Shown: positions 1 to 9,578 of the stretch, piece after piece
How positions within the stretch are numbered: position 1 is the stretch's first letter
Layout: every line of letters starts with the position of its first letter
Assembly: GCA_020639135.1 (NCBI GenBank)
Contig: JACKHE010000003.1
Location: 62,001 to 126,000 of the forward strand
Reading direction: 5' to 3'
Origin: Phycisphaeraceae bacterium
GTDB lineage: Bacteria; Planctomycetota; Phycisphaerae; Phycisphaerales; UBA1924
Length of the DNA: 64,000 bases
The notes under the pieces: generated by a model
The model's input: only the letters and a program-made list of their open reading frames with translations
Told to the model about the DNA's origin: nothing
The model's database searches: none
Made by a program: the position numbers and the translations under genes

Positions 1-211
1 GCGGGATCGATGACTTGCAGGCGGGGCATTCGTGGTCCTTTCGTTTCGTGGAGGTGGAGGAGCCGGTGCACATCTCAAACCGGCCCGTCAGAGGCCGAAT
101 CGGTATGCTCCCGCCGATTGGATGCGGGCATGGACCCCGGGGTTTCCACCGGGGCGTTGGATCCGCGGTTTTTCTTCTCCCGTTCCCCAAAGCGGACTCC
201 CGAGCCCGACC

Positions 212-1366
212 ATGCGGATCACGCTCTACACGGACACCCTGGGGGACGTCAGCGGCGTCTGCCGGTTCATCCAGGACATGGCCCGCATCGCTCGGGAGAC
301 GGGCCGTGACCTGACGGTCGTCACGAGCACGGCCAAGCCGATCCCCGACGAGCCGAACCTGGTCAACTTCCCGCCGCTGATCGCGAGGTCGATGCCGCGG
401 TACCCGGATTTGGACATCGTGGCGCCGCCGGTGGTGTCGATGTTGCAGCACGCGATGCACCGGCGCGCCGACGTGGTGCACACCTCGACCCCCGGGCCGG
501 TGGGTCTGTCGGGGCGCCTGGCCGCGACGCTCGGGGGCGCGCCGGTGTGCGGCGTGTACCACACCGATTTCCCGGCGTACCTCGAGGACCTCTACCACAG
601 CCGGTTCATGGGCTGGGCGACGTCGCAGGCGATGCGCGCCTTTTACGCGGGGATCCGCCGCGTGTTCTCGCGCAGCGAGGAATATGTCTCGGCGCTGACG
701 AAGATCGGCGTGCCGCGCGAGCGCATCGTCGCGCTGCGCCCCGGCGTCGAGACGGCGACATTCCGGCCCGAGTTCCGCGACGATTCGGTCTGGTCAACGG
801 TCGAGGGCGCGCGCCCCGGCGCGGTCAAGGCGCTCTACTGCGGGCGCGTCAGCACCGAGAAGAATCTCCCCATGCTGGTGGGCGCATGGAAATCGGCGCA
901 CGCGAGGCTGTCGTCGTCGGGCGTCGAGACGCAGCTGATCGTCGTCGGCGGAGGGCCCTACCTGGAGCGGATGCGGGCCGAGTTGGATGACGGTTCCGCG
1001 GCGTTCGCGGGGTACCGCCACGGCGCCGAGCTGTCGGCGCTGTACGCCTCGTGCGACCTGTTCGCCTTCCCCAGCGCGACGGACACGCTGGGGCAGGTCG
1101 TGCTCGAGGCGCAGGCTTCCGGAGTCCCGGTGCTCGTCTCGGACCAGGGCGGGCCCCGGCAGGTCGTCGGTGACGGCGTCACGGGGCTGGTGCTGCCGGC
1201 GTTCGAGCAGGGCCCGTGGGAGGACGCGCTGGTGGCGTTGCTGCGAGGCGCCGACCGGCGGATAGCAATGGGCGCCGCGGCTCACCCGTGGGCGCAGCGG
1301 TTCTCGATCCGGGAGAGCTTCGAGCACTTCTGGAAGACGCACGAGCAGGCGCTGCTCACGCGTTGA
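212..1366 (+). CDS. GT4-family glycosyltransferase
   Basis: The 384-residue product looks like a retaining GT-B glycosyltransferase of the GT4 group, which transfers a sugar from a nucleotide-sugar onto a lipid or glycan at the cytoplasmic face of the membrane. The N-terminal half opens with a strand-turn segment (MRITLYTDTLGDVSGV). The C-terminal half has the donor-binding signature: YCGRVSTEKN near residue 210, then FPSATDTLGQVVLEAQASG near residue 287, which contains the E-x7-E type loop. The pattern resembles the MgtA/PimB-like alpha-mannosyltransferases, but the acceptor cannot be told. The ATG at 212 was chosen because the family begins with this beta-strand and the in-frame extension upstream has no homologous character. 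The end overlaps the convergent metH end by 11 bases. Confidence 0.85.
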   Translation: MRITLYTDTLGDVSGVCRFIQDMARIARETGRDLTVVTSTAKPIPDEPNLVNFPPLIARSMPRYPDLDIVAPPVVSMLQHAMHRRADVVHTSTPGPVGLSGRLAATLGGAPVCGVYHTDFPAYLEDLYHSRFMGWATSQAMRAFYAGIRRVFSRSEEYVSALTKIGVPRERIVALRPGVETATFRPEFRDDSVWSTVEGARPGAVKALYCGRVSTEKNLPMLVGAWKSAHARLSSSGVETQLIVVGGGPYLERMRAELDDGSAAFAGYRHGAELSALYASCDLFAFPSATDTLGQVVLEAQASGVPVLVSDQGGPRQVVGDGVTGLVLPAFEQGPWEDALVALLRGADRRIAMGAAAHPWAQRFSIRESFEHFWKTHEQALLTR

Positions 1367-4300
1367 AGTACTTCGCCTCGGGGTGGTGGACGATGATCGC
1401 GCTGGTGCTCTGCTCGGGGTCGATCTGATAGTTCTCGGTGAGCGCGCAGCCGATGCGTCCGGGGTCGAGCAGGCGAAAGAGTTTCTCCTGATCGCTCATC
1501 TCGGGGCAGGCGGGGTACCCGAAGCTGTATCGCGAGCCGCGGTAGTGCTGCGTGAAGAGCCGCTGGATTTCGGGATCGTCATCCGCGTCGATCCCGAGCT
1601 CGGCCCGCATCGTCTTGTGCCAGTATTCCGCGAGCGCCTCGGCGCACTCGACGCCCATGCCGTGGGTGTAGAGGTACTCGGCGTATTCATCGCCGGCGAA
1701 GAGCGACTGCGCCAGCCGGGACACCTCGGCGCCCATCGTGACGCAGGTCAGTCCAATCGTGTCCTTGACGCCGCTGCCCGCGCTGCGGAAGAAGTCCGAG
1801 ATGCAGCGGCGCTTGCCGGATTGCTGGCGGGGGAAGGTGAAGCGCTCGATCTCGCGGTCGTGGTTGCCGGGGTCGAAGACGATCAGGTCGTCACCGTCGG
1901 ACTGCGCCGGGAACCAGCCGTACACGACGGCGGGGCGCAGGACCTTGTCGCGTCGCATCGACTCCTTGAGCCGCTCGAAGATCGGGAAAGCGGTGCGCTC
2001 GATGTCTTGTTCGTATTCCTCCGTCGTGCGCGAGCCGCGCTTGAACTGCCACTGCCCCCGGAAGAGCGCGGTGGTGTTGATGAAGGGGTAGATCGTTTCG
2101 AGGTCGATGTCCCGGACGACCTTCGAGCCCCAGAAGGGGGGCGCCGGGGGATCGACCGGTTCGAGCGGGGCGCCGCCTCCCGCGGACGCGACGGCGGTCG
2201 CCGAGCCGGAGGATTTCGCGCCGGCGCCGATGGTCGCGACGGCCTCGGCGCGTTTGGCGCTGCGCTCGGCGATCTCGCCGTCGATCACCGACAGTTCGCC
2301 GGCGGTCAGCCGGTCCATGAAGTGCAGCCCCGCGAACGCGTCGCGCCCGTAGTACGTCCTGGGGTACACGGCGCGCAGGTCGTTCTCGGCGTACGCGCGG
2401 TTGAGGGCCGCGCCGCCGAGGATCACCGGCGCCCCGAACCCCTGCTCGGCGAGCGATTCGAGGTTGGTCTTCATCACACCGACGCTCTTGACGAGCAATC
2501 CCGAGAGGCCGATCGCGTCGGCCTCGTGCTCGCGGAAGGCGGCGAGGATGTTCGGAAGCGTCTGCTTGATGCCCAGGTTGATGACGTTGTAGCCGTTGTT
2601 GGATAGGATGATGTCCACGAGGTTCTTGCCGATGTCGTGCACATCGCCCTGCACCGTCGCGAGCACCATCACGCCCTTGCGCTTCGTCTCGGCCTTGTCC
2701 ATGTGCGGCTCGAGCATCGCCACGGCCGACTTCATCACCTGCGCGCTCTGGAGCACGAACGGCAGCTGCATCTGCCCCGAGCCGAACAGGTCGCCGACGA
2801 CCTTCATCCCCGCGAGCAGGTGGTCGTTGATGATCTCCAGCGGCTTGTACCGCTCCATCGCCGCGTTGATGGTCGCTTCGAGGCTGCCCATCTCGCCGTC
2901 GATGATGTGCCGCTGCAGGCGATCCTCCAGCGGGAGGTCCTCCAGCCGCTGCCGCGCCTCGCCCTGCGCCTCCTGCTCGTTGTCGAAGAGGTTGATGAAG
3001 GCCGTCAGGGGGTCGAAGCCCTCGGAGCGCCGGTCGTAGATCAGGTCCAGCGCCGCGTCCCAGCGCACCTCGTCGATGCGGTTACGCGGCAGGATCTTGG
3101 AGGCGTGAACGATCGCGCCGGTGAGCCCCGCTTCGAGGCACTCGTGCAGGAAGACGCTGTTGAGCACCTGCCGCGCCGCGGGGTTGAGCCCGAAGCTGAC
3201 GTTCGAGAGCCCGATCATCGTCTGGCATTTCGGGAGGCGCTGCGCGATCAGGCGGATGCCCTCGATCGTCTCCAGCGCCAGGCGCCGGTCAGCCTCGACG
3301 CCCGTGGTGATGGGCAGCACGAGGGGGTCGAAGAGCAGGTCGGCGCTGTCGAGCCCGTGCCGGTTGATCGCGAGGTCATGGATCCGCTCTGCAATCGCGA
3401 TCTTGCGCTCGGCGGTCTTGGCCATCGCCTCGTCGGGGTCCTCGTCGATGGTCCCGGCGACGACGGCGGCGCCGTACGCGCGGGCCAGCTCGCAGATGGC
3501 GCCGAGTTTCTCCTCGCCTTCTTCGAGGTTCATCGAGTTGATGATGCACTTGCCCGGCGCGTGCCGGAGGCCCTCTTCGAGGACATCGACCTGGGTAGAG
3601 TCGATCATCAGCGGGGCGGCGAGCTGCTGCGCGAAGCGAGAGACGACCTCGCGGATGTCGCGCACACCGTCGCGTCCGACGTAATCGACGCACACGTCCA
3701 GGACGTGGCTCCCGTCGCGGATCAGCTCGCGCCCCATCGAGACGAGCCCGTCCCAGTCCTCCTCGTTGAGCAGACGCTTGAACTGACGCGAGCCGTTGGT
3801 GTTGGTGCGCTCGCCGACGATGAGGAAGGAGGTGTCCTGCCGGAACTCGACGCCTGAAAAGAGCGAGGTGCAGCCGCGGGGCGGGGGATTCTTCCGGATC
3901 GGCGCCGGCGCCCGGCCGTCGATCGCTTCCGCCAGCGCTTGGATGTGCTCGGGTGTCGTGCCGCAGCAGCCACCGACGATGTTGACGCCGCCGTGCTCGA
4001 CGAAGCGCAGCAGCGCCTCGGCGAAGGGCGCCGGCGTCAGGGGGTACGAGGGCTCGCCGTCCACGAGCTCGGGCAGCCCGGCGTTGGGCATGACGCTCAC
4101 CGCGCGGTCCCAGCGCTCGCTCAGCCAGCGCACATGATCGGCCATCTCGGCGGGTCCTGTGGCGCAGTTGAGGCCCAGCGAGGCGATCGGGTAGCCCCGC
4201 AACGCCTCGGCCGCGGCGGCGATCTCCGTGCCCAGCAGCATCGTCCCCGTTGTCTCGATCGTGACGCTCACGAAGATGGGGATGTCAAGGACGGTCTTGC

Positions 4301-4841
4301 CGGACTCCTTCAGCGCGGCGCGGCAGGCGTTGATCGCGCACTTGACCTGGAGCAGATCCTGACACGTCTCGATCTGCAGCGCATCGACGCCGCCCTCGAT
4401 CAGCCCCACCGCCTGCTCGGTGTACGAGGCGAGCATCGCATCCCAGGTGGTGTTGCCGAGCGTCAGCAGCCTCGTGCCGGGGCCCATCGAGCCGAGCACG
4501 AACCTGGGGCGATCCGGCGTGGCGAACCGCTCGCAAGCCCGGCGGGCGACCTGCGCGCCGAGACGGTTGAGCTCGCGCGATCGCTCGGGGATGTCGAACT
4601 CCGCCAGGACCAGCGCGTTGGCGCCGAAGGTGTTCGTCTCGATGCAATCGCACCCCGCGTCGAGGAATGATTCATGGATCCCCTGGATGACCTCGGGTCG
4701 GGTTCCCAGGAGGATCTCCGAGCAGTTCTCCTTGCCGAGGAAGTCCCGCTCCAGCGAGCAGTTGCAGGCGTGGATGGAGGTCCCCATCGCGCCATCGACC
4801 ACGAGCACCCGGCGTGTCAGTTCGTGGATCAGGGGGTTCAT
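1356..4841 (-). CDS. metH: Cobalamin-dependent methionine synthase
   Basis: This cytoplasmic enzyme moves a methyl group from 5-methyltetrahydrofolate through cobalamin to homocysteine, forming methionine. All four modules are visible in 1161 residues. The homocysteine domain (1 to about 310) has zinc ligands C226 and C292-C293 in GGCCGTT. The pterin domain starts near 338 (VGERTNTNGS). The cobalamin-binding domain carries D-x-H-x-x-G at 733-738 (H735 is the lower axial ligand). The SAM-dependent activation domain spans about 905-1161 and includes RGSRYSFGYPACP. An Ala/Gly/Ser-rich linker at about 862-900 separates the last two. The length is close to the E. coli enzyme (1227). The gene appears monocistronic, and no cobalamin riboswitch was recognisable upstream. 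Confidence 0.97.
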   Translation of the reverse strand: MNPLIHELTRRVLVVDGAMGTSIHACNCSLERDFLGKENCSEILLGTRPEVIQGIHESFLDAGCDCIETNTFGANALVLAEFDIPERSRELNRLGAQVARRACERFATPDRPRFVLGSMGPGTRLLTLGNTTWDAMLASYTEQAVGLIEGGVDALQIETCQDLLQVKCAINACRAALKESGKTVLDIPIFVSVTIETTGTMLLGTEIAAAAEALRGYPIASLGLNCATGPAEMADHVRWLSERWDRAVSVMPNAGLPELVDGEPSYPLTPAPFAEALLRFVEHGGVNIVGGCCGTTPEHIQALAEAIDGRAPAPIRKNPPPRGCTSLFSGVEFRQDTSFLIVGERTNTNGSRQFKRLLNEEDWDGLVSMGRELIRDGSHVLDVCVDYVGRDGVRDIREVVSRFAQQLAAPLMIDSTQVDVLEEGLRHAPGKCIINSMNLEEGEEKLGAICELARAYGAAVVAGTIDEDPDEAMAKTAERKIAIAERIHDLAINRHGLDSADLLFDPLVLPITTGVEADRRLALETIEGIRLIAQRLPKCQTMIGLSNVSFGLNPAARQVLNSVFLHECLEAGLTGAIVHASKILPRNRIDEVRWDAALDLIYDRRSEGFDPLTAFINLFDNEQEAQGEARQRLEDLPLEDRLQRHIIDGEMGSLEATINAAMERYKPLEIINDHLLAGMKVVGDLFGSGQMQLPFVLQSAQVMKSAVAMLEPHMDKAETKRKGVMVLATVQGDVHDIGKNLVDIILSNNGYNVINLGIKQTLPNILAAFREHEADAIGLSGLLVKSVGVMKTNLESLAEQGFGAPVILGGAALNRAYAENDLRAVYPRTYYGRDAFAGLHFMDRLTAGELSVIDGEIAERSAKRAEAVATIGAGAKSSGSATAVASAGGGAPLEPVDPPAPPFWGSKVVRDIDLETIYPFINTTALFRGQWQFKRGSRTTEEYEQDIERTAFPIFERLKESMRRDKVLRPAVVYGWFPAQSDGDDLIVFDPGNHDREIERFTFPRQQSGKRRCISDFFRSAGSGVKDTIGLTCVTMGAEVSRLAQSLFAGDEYAEYLYTHGMGVECAEALAEYWHKTMRAELGIDADDDPEIQRLFTQHYRGSRYSFGYPACPEMSDQEKLFRLLDPGRIGCALTENYQIDPEQSTSAIIVHHPEAKYFNA

Positions 4842-4903
4842 GGGTCGCTCATCGGTCGGTGGAGGTCGGTCTGCAGAGAGGAACAGGGGTATCGGGAATG
4901 TAT

Positions 4904-4919
4904 TTCATCCGTTCATCCG
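4904..4919. repeat. Perfect tandem 8-mer upstream of metH
   Basis: TTCATCCG occurs twice back to back (GGATGAAC-like on the metH strand), about 65 bases before the metH start in the divergent metH/ABC-transporter interval of 285 bases. Direct repeats in such a place can be operator half-sites, but no regulator is identifiable and chance cannot be excluded. Nothing else coding was seen in 4842-5126. Confidence 0.3.
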
Positions 4920-5126
4920 GATCAAATCATATATCAAGACGACTGGAGATCTCGGGATCTGAAATCCGGCCCGCAACGTCCCGAAAGAACAGCGTCGGGC
5001 CCGCTCAATCGCTCATCCAGGCTCAACTTGCGTGCATACCTGCCCCTTGCAGGGGGGTATCATCCGCCGCACTGATTCAACCGCCATTGCGCCCATCTGG
5101 GGGGGCTCTGGCGCCCGGAGGACCCT

Positions 5127-6137
5127 ATGCCAACCACCAACGCCGCGATCCGGATCCAGGGCGTCACCAAGACGTTCGGCTCCAAGACCGCGGTCAGCAA
5201 GCTCGACCTCGAAGTCCCGACCGGCTCGGTCTGCGGCTTCCTGGGCCCCAACGGGGCCGGGAAGACGACGACCATCCGCATGGTGATGTCCATCTTCGGT
5301 CCGGACTCCGGCTCCATCGAGGTGCTGGGGAGGAAATCCGCGATCGAGTCCAAGGACCGCATCGGCTACCTCCCGGAGGAGCGGGGCGTGTACCGCAAGA
5401 TGCGCGTCGGCGACTTCATCAGATACATGGCGACGCTCAAGGGCGTCGAGTCGCAGGGTCTTACGGAGAAGATCGACGCCTGGCTTGAGCGACTCGAACT
5501 CCCCGGCGTTCGCAAGAAGAAGTGCGAGGAACTGTCCAAGGGCATGCAGCAGAAGGTGCAGTACCTGGCCGCGGTGATCCACGAGCCGGAGTTGATCATC
5601 CTCGACGAGCCCTTCTCGGGGCTGGACCCGGTCAACGTCCGGCTGATCCGGGGGCTGATCGACGAGCTGCGCCGGGAGGGCAAGACGATCATCTTCTCGA
5701 CGCACGTGCTCGCCAGCGCCGAGGCGCTGTGCGACCGGATCTTCATGATCAACAAGGGTCAGAAGGTCCTCGACGGCTCGATCGGCGCGATCCGGGAGAA
5801 GTTCAACCCGCGGACGATCATCGTCGAGCCGCTGGAATCGGCCAACGGCGTCTTCGACCGGGTCGAGTCCACCCCCGGCGTGCACAGCGCCACGCACGCG
5901 GGCGACGACGGCTGGATCGAGGCGCACGTCAACGACGGCGCCGACCCGCAGGCCGTCATGCAGTCGCTGATGGGCATCGCGCCGATGCGGCGTGTCGAGC
6001 TGCGCCGGGCGTCGCTGGAGGACATCTTCATCGCGATGGTGGACCCCGAGGACGCGTCGGAGGACTCGCTCCGCGCGGCGCTGAGCGCCGGCGGCGGCGC
6101 GCCCGCACCCCACAAGGAGGCCGCGACCCATGCGTAA
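5127..6137 (+). CDS. ABC exporter ATP-binding subunit (NatA-like)
   Basis: The 336-residue protein is the nucleotide-binding subunit of an ABC-2 exporter and powers the permease encoded next. Walker A (GPNGAGKT) lies at about 40-47, the ABC signature (LSKGMQQ) at about 136-142, Walker B (LIILDEP) at about 156-162, and the switch histidine in IIFSTHVL follows. A C-terminal extension of about 100 residues follows the ATPase core, as in the DUF4162-bearing NatA-like subfamily. GGAG lies about 8 bases before the ATG. The gene overlaps the permease gene by 8 bases, so translation of the two is probably coupled. Substrate unknown; NatA proteins have been linked to sodium or drug efflux. Confidence 0.88.
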   Translation: MPTTNAAIRIQGVTKTFGSKTAVSKLDLEVPTGSVCGFLGPNGAGKTTTIRMVMSIFGPDSGSIEVLGRKSAIESKDRIGYLPEERGVYRKMRVGDFIRYMATLKGVESQGLTEKIDAWLERLELPGVRKKKCEELSKGMQQKVQYLAAVIHEPELIILDEPFSGLDPVNVRLIRGLIDELRREGKTIIFSTHVLASAEALCDRIFMINKGQKVLDGSIGAIREKFNPRTIIVEPLESANGVFDRVESTPGVHSATHAGDDGWIEAHVNDGADPQAVMQSLMGIAPMRRVELRRASLEDIFIAMVDPEDASEDSLRAALSAGGGAPAPHKEAATHA

Positions 6138-7551
6138 GATCATCGCGACCGCGATCCGCGAGTTCAAGGCGACGGCGCTGACGAAGGGTTTCATCATCGG
6201 CACGTTCGTGCTGCCGGTGGTGATCTGGGCGGTGCTGGGCGCCGCGTTCTCGCTGGGGCTCTTCAACCAGGAGAAACCGCCGATCAAGGGCACGATCGCC
6301 GTGGTGGATTCGACGCCCGACGGGTTCTTCGTGACCGGCCTCGAAGACTACTTCAAGAAGGAGCGCCAGGAGGCGATCCGCAAGGAGCAGATCGAGAAGG
6401 GCAAGAAGGCGATCAAGGAGAACGTGGGGGCGGTCCCGGGCGGCGGCGCCGCGGCGGGCGCGGTCGATCCGGAGAAACTCGTGCGCAAGGCGCCGGAGGT
6501 CTCGATCGAGAACGCCGGCGCCGGGGCGAGCATCGAAACGCTCAAGAGCCGTCTGACCGGCGAGGACCTGCTCGCGGTGATCATCGCATCGCCCGAGACG
6601 CTGCTGACGCCCCCCGATTTCCCCGCTGACGCGAACGATGAGGTGCGCAACGCCGCGAAGGAGAACCGGTACGACCTGTACCTCAACCCCTCGGTCGAGA
6701 GCGACATCGCCGACAACATCCGCGCCGGCGTCGAGGAGATCGTCATCGATCACCGCTTCGAGCAGGCGGGGCTCGACCTCGGCTCGACCCGGCTGATGAT
6801 GAGCAAGCCCAGGTCCGTCGTGCAGCGGTTCAACAAGTCGGGCGAGGCGAAGAAAACCAACGAGGTGATGGAGAAGCTCGTCCCCCTGGCGCCTGTGGTC
6901 TTCCTGCTCATGGCGATCCTCACCGGCGCGTCGTACCTGCTGATGAGCACCGTCGAGGAGAAGAGCTCCCGCGTGATGGAGGTGCTGCTCTCCGGGATCT
7001 CCCCGATGCAGCTCATGACCGGCAAGGTGATCGGGCAGGGGATCGTGGGGCTGGTGATCCTGGCGGTGTACGGCGGGACGGCCATCACCGCGGCGATCGT
7101 CTTCGCGAGCAACTACGACCTGAAGACGTCGCTGATCCTGTTCTCGATCGCGTACTTCTTCATCGGGTATTTCATCTTCGCGGGGGTCTTCGCGGCGATC
7201 GGCTCGGCGGTGAACGAGATCCGCGAGGCGCAGGCGCTCCAGGGCCCGGTCATGGGCGTCATCATCCTGCTCGTGTACCTGTCGATCTTCGCCGGGATGA
7301 ACGACACGAACTCGACGATGACCAAGGTGATGAGCTTCATCCCGGTGTCGGCGCCCTTCGCGATGCCGATGCGTCTGGCCAACGCGCAGGCGCCGCCCGC
7401 GCTGTGGGAGGTGCTCGTCTCCATCGCGCTGGGGCTGGCGGGCGTCGTCTTCTTCATCTGGGCGAGCGCCAAGATCTTCCGCATCGGCGTCCTCGCCTAC
7501 GGGCAGCCCCCGACGCTCAAGGGCCTCATCGGCTGGGTCCGGCAGGGCTGA
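6130..7551 (+). CDS. ABC-2 type permease (NatB-like)
   Basis: This 473-residue inner-membrane protein is the permease partner of the preceding ATPase. One transmembrane helix near residues 17-40 is followed by a large extracytoplasmic domain (about 45-250), then a block of about five helices (about 255-455). That is the usual NatB/ABC-2 layout. The segment MSTVEEKSSRVMEVLLSG at the start of the helical block is the characteristic coupling region of this family. The start overlaps the ATPase gene by 8 bases, and a strong bidirectional terminator lies 26 bases after the stop codon. The substrate cannot be inferred from the sequence. Confidence 0.87.
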   Translation: MRKIIATAIREFKATALTKGFIIGTFVLPVVIWAVLGAAFSLGLFNQEKPPIKGTIAVVDSTPDGFFVTGLEDYFKKERQEAIRKEQIEKGKKAIKENVGAVPGGGAAAGAVDPEKLVRKAPEVSIENAGAGASIETLKSRLTGEDLLAVIIASPETLLTPPDFPADANDEVRNAAKENRYDLYLNPSVESDIADNIRAGVEEIVIDHRFEQAGLDLGSTRLMMSKPRSVVQRFNKSGEAKKTNEVMEKLVPLAPVVFLLMAILTGASYLLMSTVEEKSSRVMEVLLSGISPMQLMTGKVIGQGIVGLVILAVYGGTAITAAIVFASNYDLKTSLILFSIAYFFIGYFIFAGVFAAIGSAVNEIREAQALQGPVMGVIILLVYLSIFAGMNDTNSTMTKVMSFIPVSAPFAMPMRLANAQAPPALWEVLVSIALGLAGVVFFIWASAKIFRIGVLAYGQPPTLKGLIGWVRQG

Positions 7552-7577
7552 GCGGCTCCATCAGATTCGAGAAACAA

Positions 7578-7608
7578 ACATGGCCACGGGCGCTGCCCGT
7601 GGCCATGT
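7578..7608. terminator. Bidirectional rho-independent terminator
   Basis: A perfect 14-bp inverted repeat (arms 7578-7591 and 7595-7608) encloses a 3-base loop. TCGTTTT follows on the plus strand and an A-rich GAAACAAA tract precedes it, giving a T-rich tail on the minus strand. It lies between the convergent permease and DUF481 genes, so it probably terminates both. Confidence 0.85.
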
Positions 7609-7632
7609 CGTTTTCGTGCCTGGTGGCGACGA

Positions 7633-8391
7633 TCAGAACTTCGCCGACAGCGTCAGGAAGTAGTAGAAGTCGCCCTTGTCGAAGCCTGTCCCGGGGTTGG
7701 AGTCGTACACCTCCGCGACGCCGCCCTTGAGCGACCACGCCTCGGCGAGGCTGTACTCGATCCCGGCGTCAGCGAGGAGGCGGTACTCGCCGGTGTCGTT
7801 GAGGTTCGGCAGGACGTCCAGGTTCGCGGTCATGCTGAGCTTGTCGTTGAACTTGTGCCGCAGCGAGGCGCCGAAGTCGAGCTCGGGGTCGGTCTTGTCG
7901 TCACGCGTGCCGCCGTAGGTCCCGACGACGCCGAACCCGACCCGGCCCTCGAGGTACGTCTTCTCGTCGTCGATGAAGCGGTACGACGGGCCGACGGCGG
8001 CGGTGATCCGCTGGTCCCACGCCTGGAACTGGTCGTCCTCGAACGAGCCCTGGACGAAGATGCCCCACTTGGAGTCATCGAGGATCCAGGTGTACCGACC
8101 CTTGGTATAGAAGCGATTGGCGGTGTCGTTCCCGTTGTTCTCCGACTTGCGGTACTCGGCGAGGAAGTCGATCGTCGCCTTGTCCGTCGCCTTGTGCGCG
8201 TTGAACGCGGCGTAGAGGTTCTGCGTGTCGGTGTTGCCCGAGGCGCCAGACAGGCCGAAGTCGAGCGATCGCTCCCACTTCGGGGGCTCGGGGATCTCGA
8301 CCGTTCCGGGGTCCGCGGCGTCCTGCGCCAGCGCCGAACCGCTTGCGATGCAGAGTGCTGCGGGCAAGATGAAGAGGCGGGGTTTCAACAT
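7633..8391 (-). CDS. DUF481-family outer-membrane protein
   Basis: The 252-residue product begins with a signal peptide of about 22 residues ending in ALA|Q. It continues as a run of alternating beta-strands and closes with an aromatic C-terminal residue (LSAKF), as outer-membrane barrels do. Features such as LSGASGNTDTQNL near the start of the mature protein and YLEGRVGFGV are typical of the DUF481 family (salt-stress-induced outer-membrane protein YdiY-like). The start at 8391 is preceded by CGGAGA at a normal distance and avoids overlap with the upstream mscS-like gene. Precise role unknown. Confidence 0.8.
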   Translation of the reverse strand: MLKPRLFILPAALCIASGSALAQDAADPGTVEIPEPPKWERSLDFGLSGASGNTDTQNLYAAFNAHKATDKATIDFLAEYRKSENNGNDTANRFYTKGRYTWILDDSKWGIFVQGSFEDDQFQAWDQRITAAVGPSYRFIDDEKTYLEGRVGFGVVGTYGGTRDDKTDPELDFGASLRHKFNDKLSMTANLDVLPNLNDTGEYRLLADAGIEYSLAEAWSLKGGVAEVYDSNPGTGFDKGDFYYFLTLSAKF

Positions 8392-8438
8392 GACTGGGTC
8401 TCCGTAAAGAAAAGAAATCATCGTCGATCCGGCGCGGC

Positions 8439-9344
8439 TCAGCTGTGACGCTCGAGCGCGCCGTCGAGGTGCACGTCCATCTGCGGGAAGGGGATGCCGA
8501 TGTTCGCCGCGTCGAGCCCCGCCTTGACCTCCCGCGTTAGAGCCTGCTTGACGGCGAGGAAATCGGGTGTCCGGGCCCAGACTCGGCACGACCAGGCGAC
8601 GGCGGAGTCGCCCAGGTCGCCCAGCACCACGGCGGGCGCGGGGTCGCTGAGAGCGCCCTCCATCTGCGAGATCGTCTGCACCGCCTGCAGCAACGCGGCG
8701 CGGGTCTCGTCGATCGCCGCGCTGTACTCGACCCCGACGGCGACATCGACGCGGCGCCTGGCGTGGTGCGTGACGTTCTCGATCGTCGAGCCGAAGACGT
8801 TCCCGTTGGGGATGATGATCCTGCGGTTCTCCGGTGTGTCGAGCGTGGTGAAGAAGAGCTCGATCTCGTCAACGGTCCCCGAGACGCCCGCGCACGTGAT
8901 GAAGTCGCCGACCTTGAAGGGCCGGAACAGCAGCAGCATGATCCCCGAGGCCATGTTGCCCAGTGTGCCCTGGAACGCAAGGCCGATCGCCAGGCCCGCG
9001 GCGCCGATGAGTGCGGCGAAGCTCGTCGTCTCGATCCCGAAGACGCTCATCACCGAGATGACCACGAGCGCGAGGATCGCCCACCGGGAGAGGTTGCTCA
9101 GGAACTTCGCGAGCGTCAGCTCGATCCCGGCGCGCTTGAGCGCGTTGCGCGTCAACCGACGCGCCCAGCCCGCAAGCACCCAGCCCACGAAGACGATCAG
9201 GATCACCTTCACCGCCGAGACGCCGTACGAGAGCAGCGTGCCCGGCTCCACGGGCAGTGACGAAGCAGCGCCGGTGTCGGCGGCGTCCGCGACGCCCTGG
9301 GCGGCGTCGGTCTGGGCGAGGAACGAGGACAGCAGGCGATTCAT
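8439..9344 (-). CDS. Small-conductance mechanosensitive channel (MscS family)
   Basis: The 301-residue inner-membrane channel would release solutes when membrane tension rises. After an N-terminal segment of about 40 residues come helices VILIVFVGWVLAGW and WAILALVVISVMSVFG. The pore-lining TM3 follows, with the Gly/Ala-rich packing stretch GLAIGLAFQGTLGNMASG leading into LLLFRPFKVGD. The beta domain (GTVDEIELFFTTL) and the alpha/beta C-terminal domain complete the MscS fold. The length is close to that of E. coli MscS (286). The ATG at 9344 is preferred because the upstream in-frame extension is arginine-rich and non-homologous. The DUF481 gene lies 47 bases downstream on the same strand, so the two may be co-transcribed. 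Confidence 0.9.
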   Translation of the reverse strand: MNRLLSSFLAQTDAAQGVADAADTGAASSLPVEPGTLLSYGVSAVKVILIVFVGWVLAGWARRLTRNALKRAGIELTLAKFLSNLSRWAILALVVISVMSVFGIETTSFAALIGAAGLAIGLAFQGTLGNMASGIMLLLFRPFKVGDFITCAGVSGTVDEIELFFTTLDTPENRRIIIPNGNVFGSTIENVTHHARRRVDVAVGVEYSAAIDETRAALLQAVQTISQMEGALSDPAPAVVLGDLGDSAVAWSCRVWARTPDFLAVKQALTREVKAGLDAANIGIPFPQMDVHLDGALERHS

Positions 9345-9578
9345 GGCGGTTGTCGATCCGGCTCGGGCGTCAATCCTGGGCCGGCGCGACCGCCGCGGGT
9401 GCGGTCCAACCACATCCGGCGCCTGCACGGACGCTCTTCAGCGATCCGATCGCCCCACGCGATCGGGACTACGCCTGCCCTGTTCCGGCGAGACTAGCAC
9501 CATCACGCGCACACAATCACCCGAACCGGGGCGGCGTTGACGACCTGTGCATGGAATGTGGGCGAGAACGCCGGAGCG

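Noticed and set aside
4842..5126. Cobalamin or SAM riboswitch ahead of metH
   Set aside because: I looked for the B12 box and S-box core sequences on the minus strand and did not find them. Only a covariance-model search could settle it.
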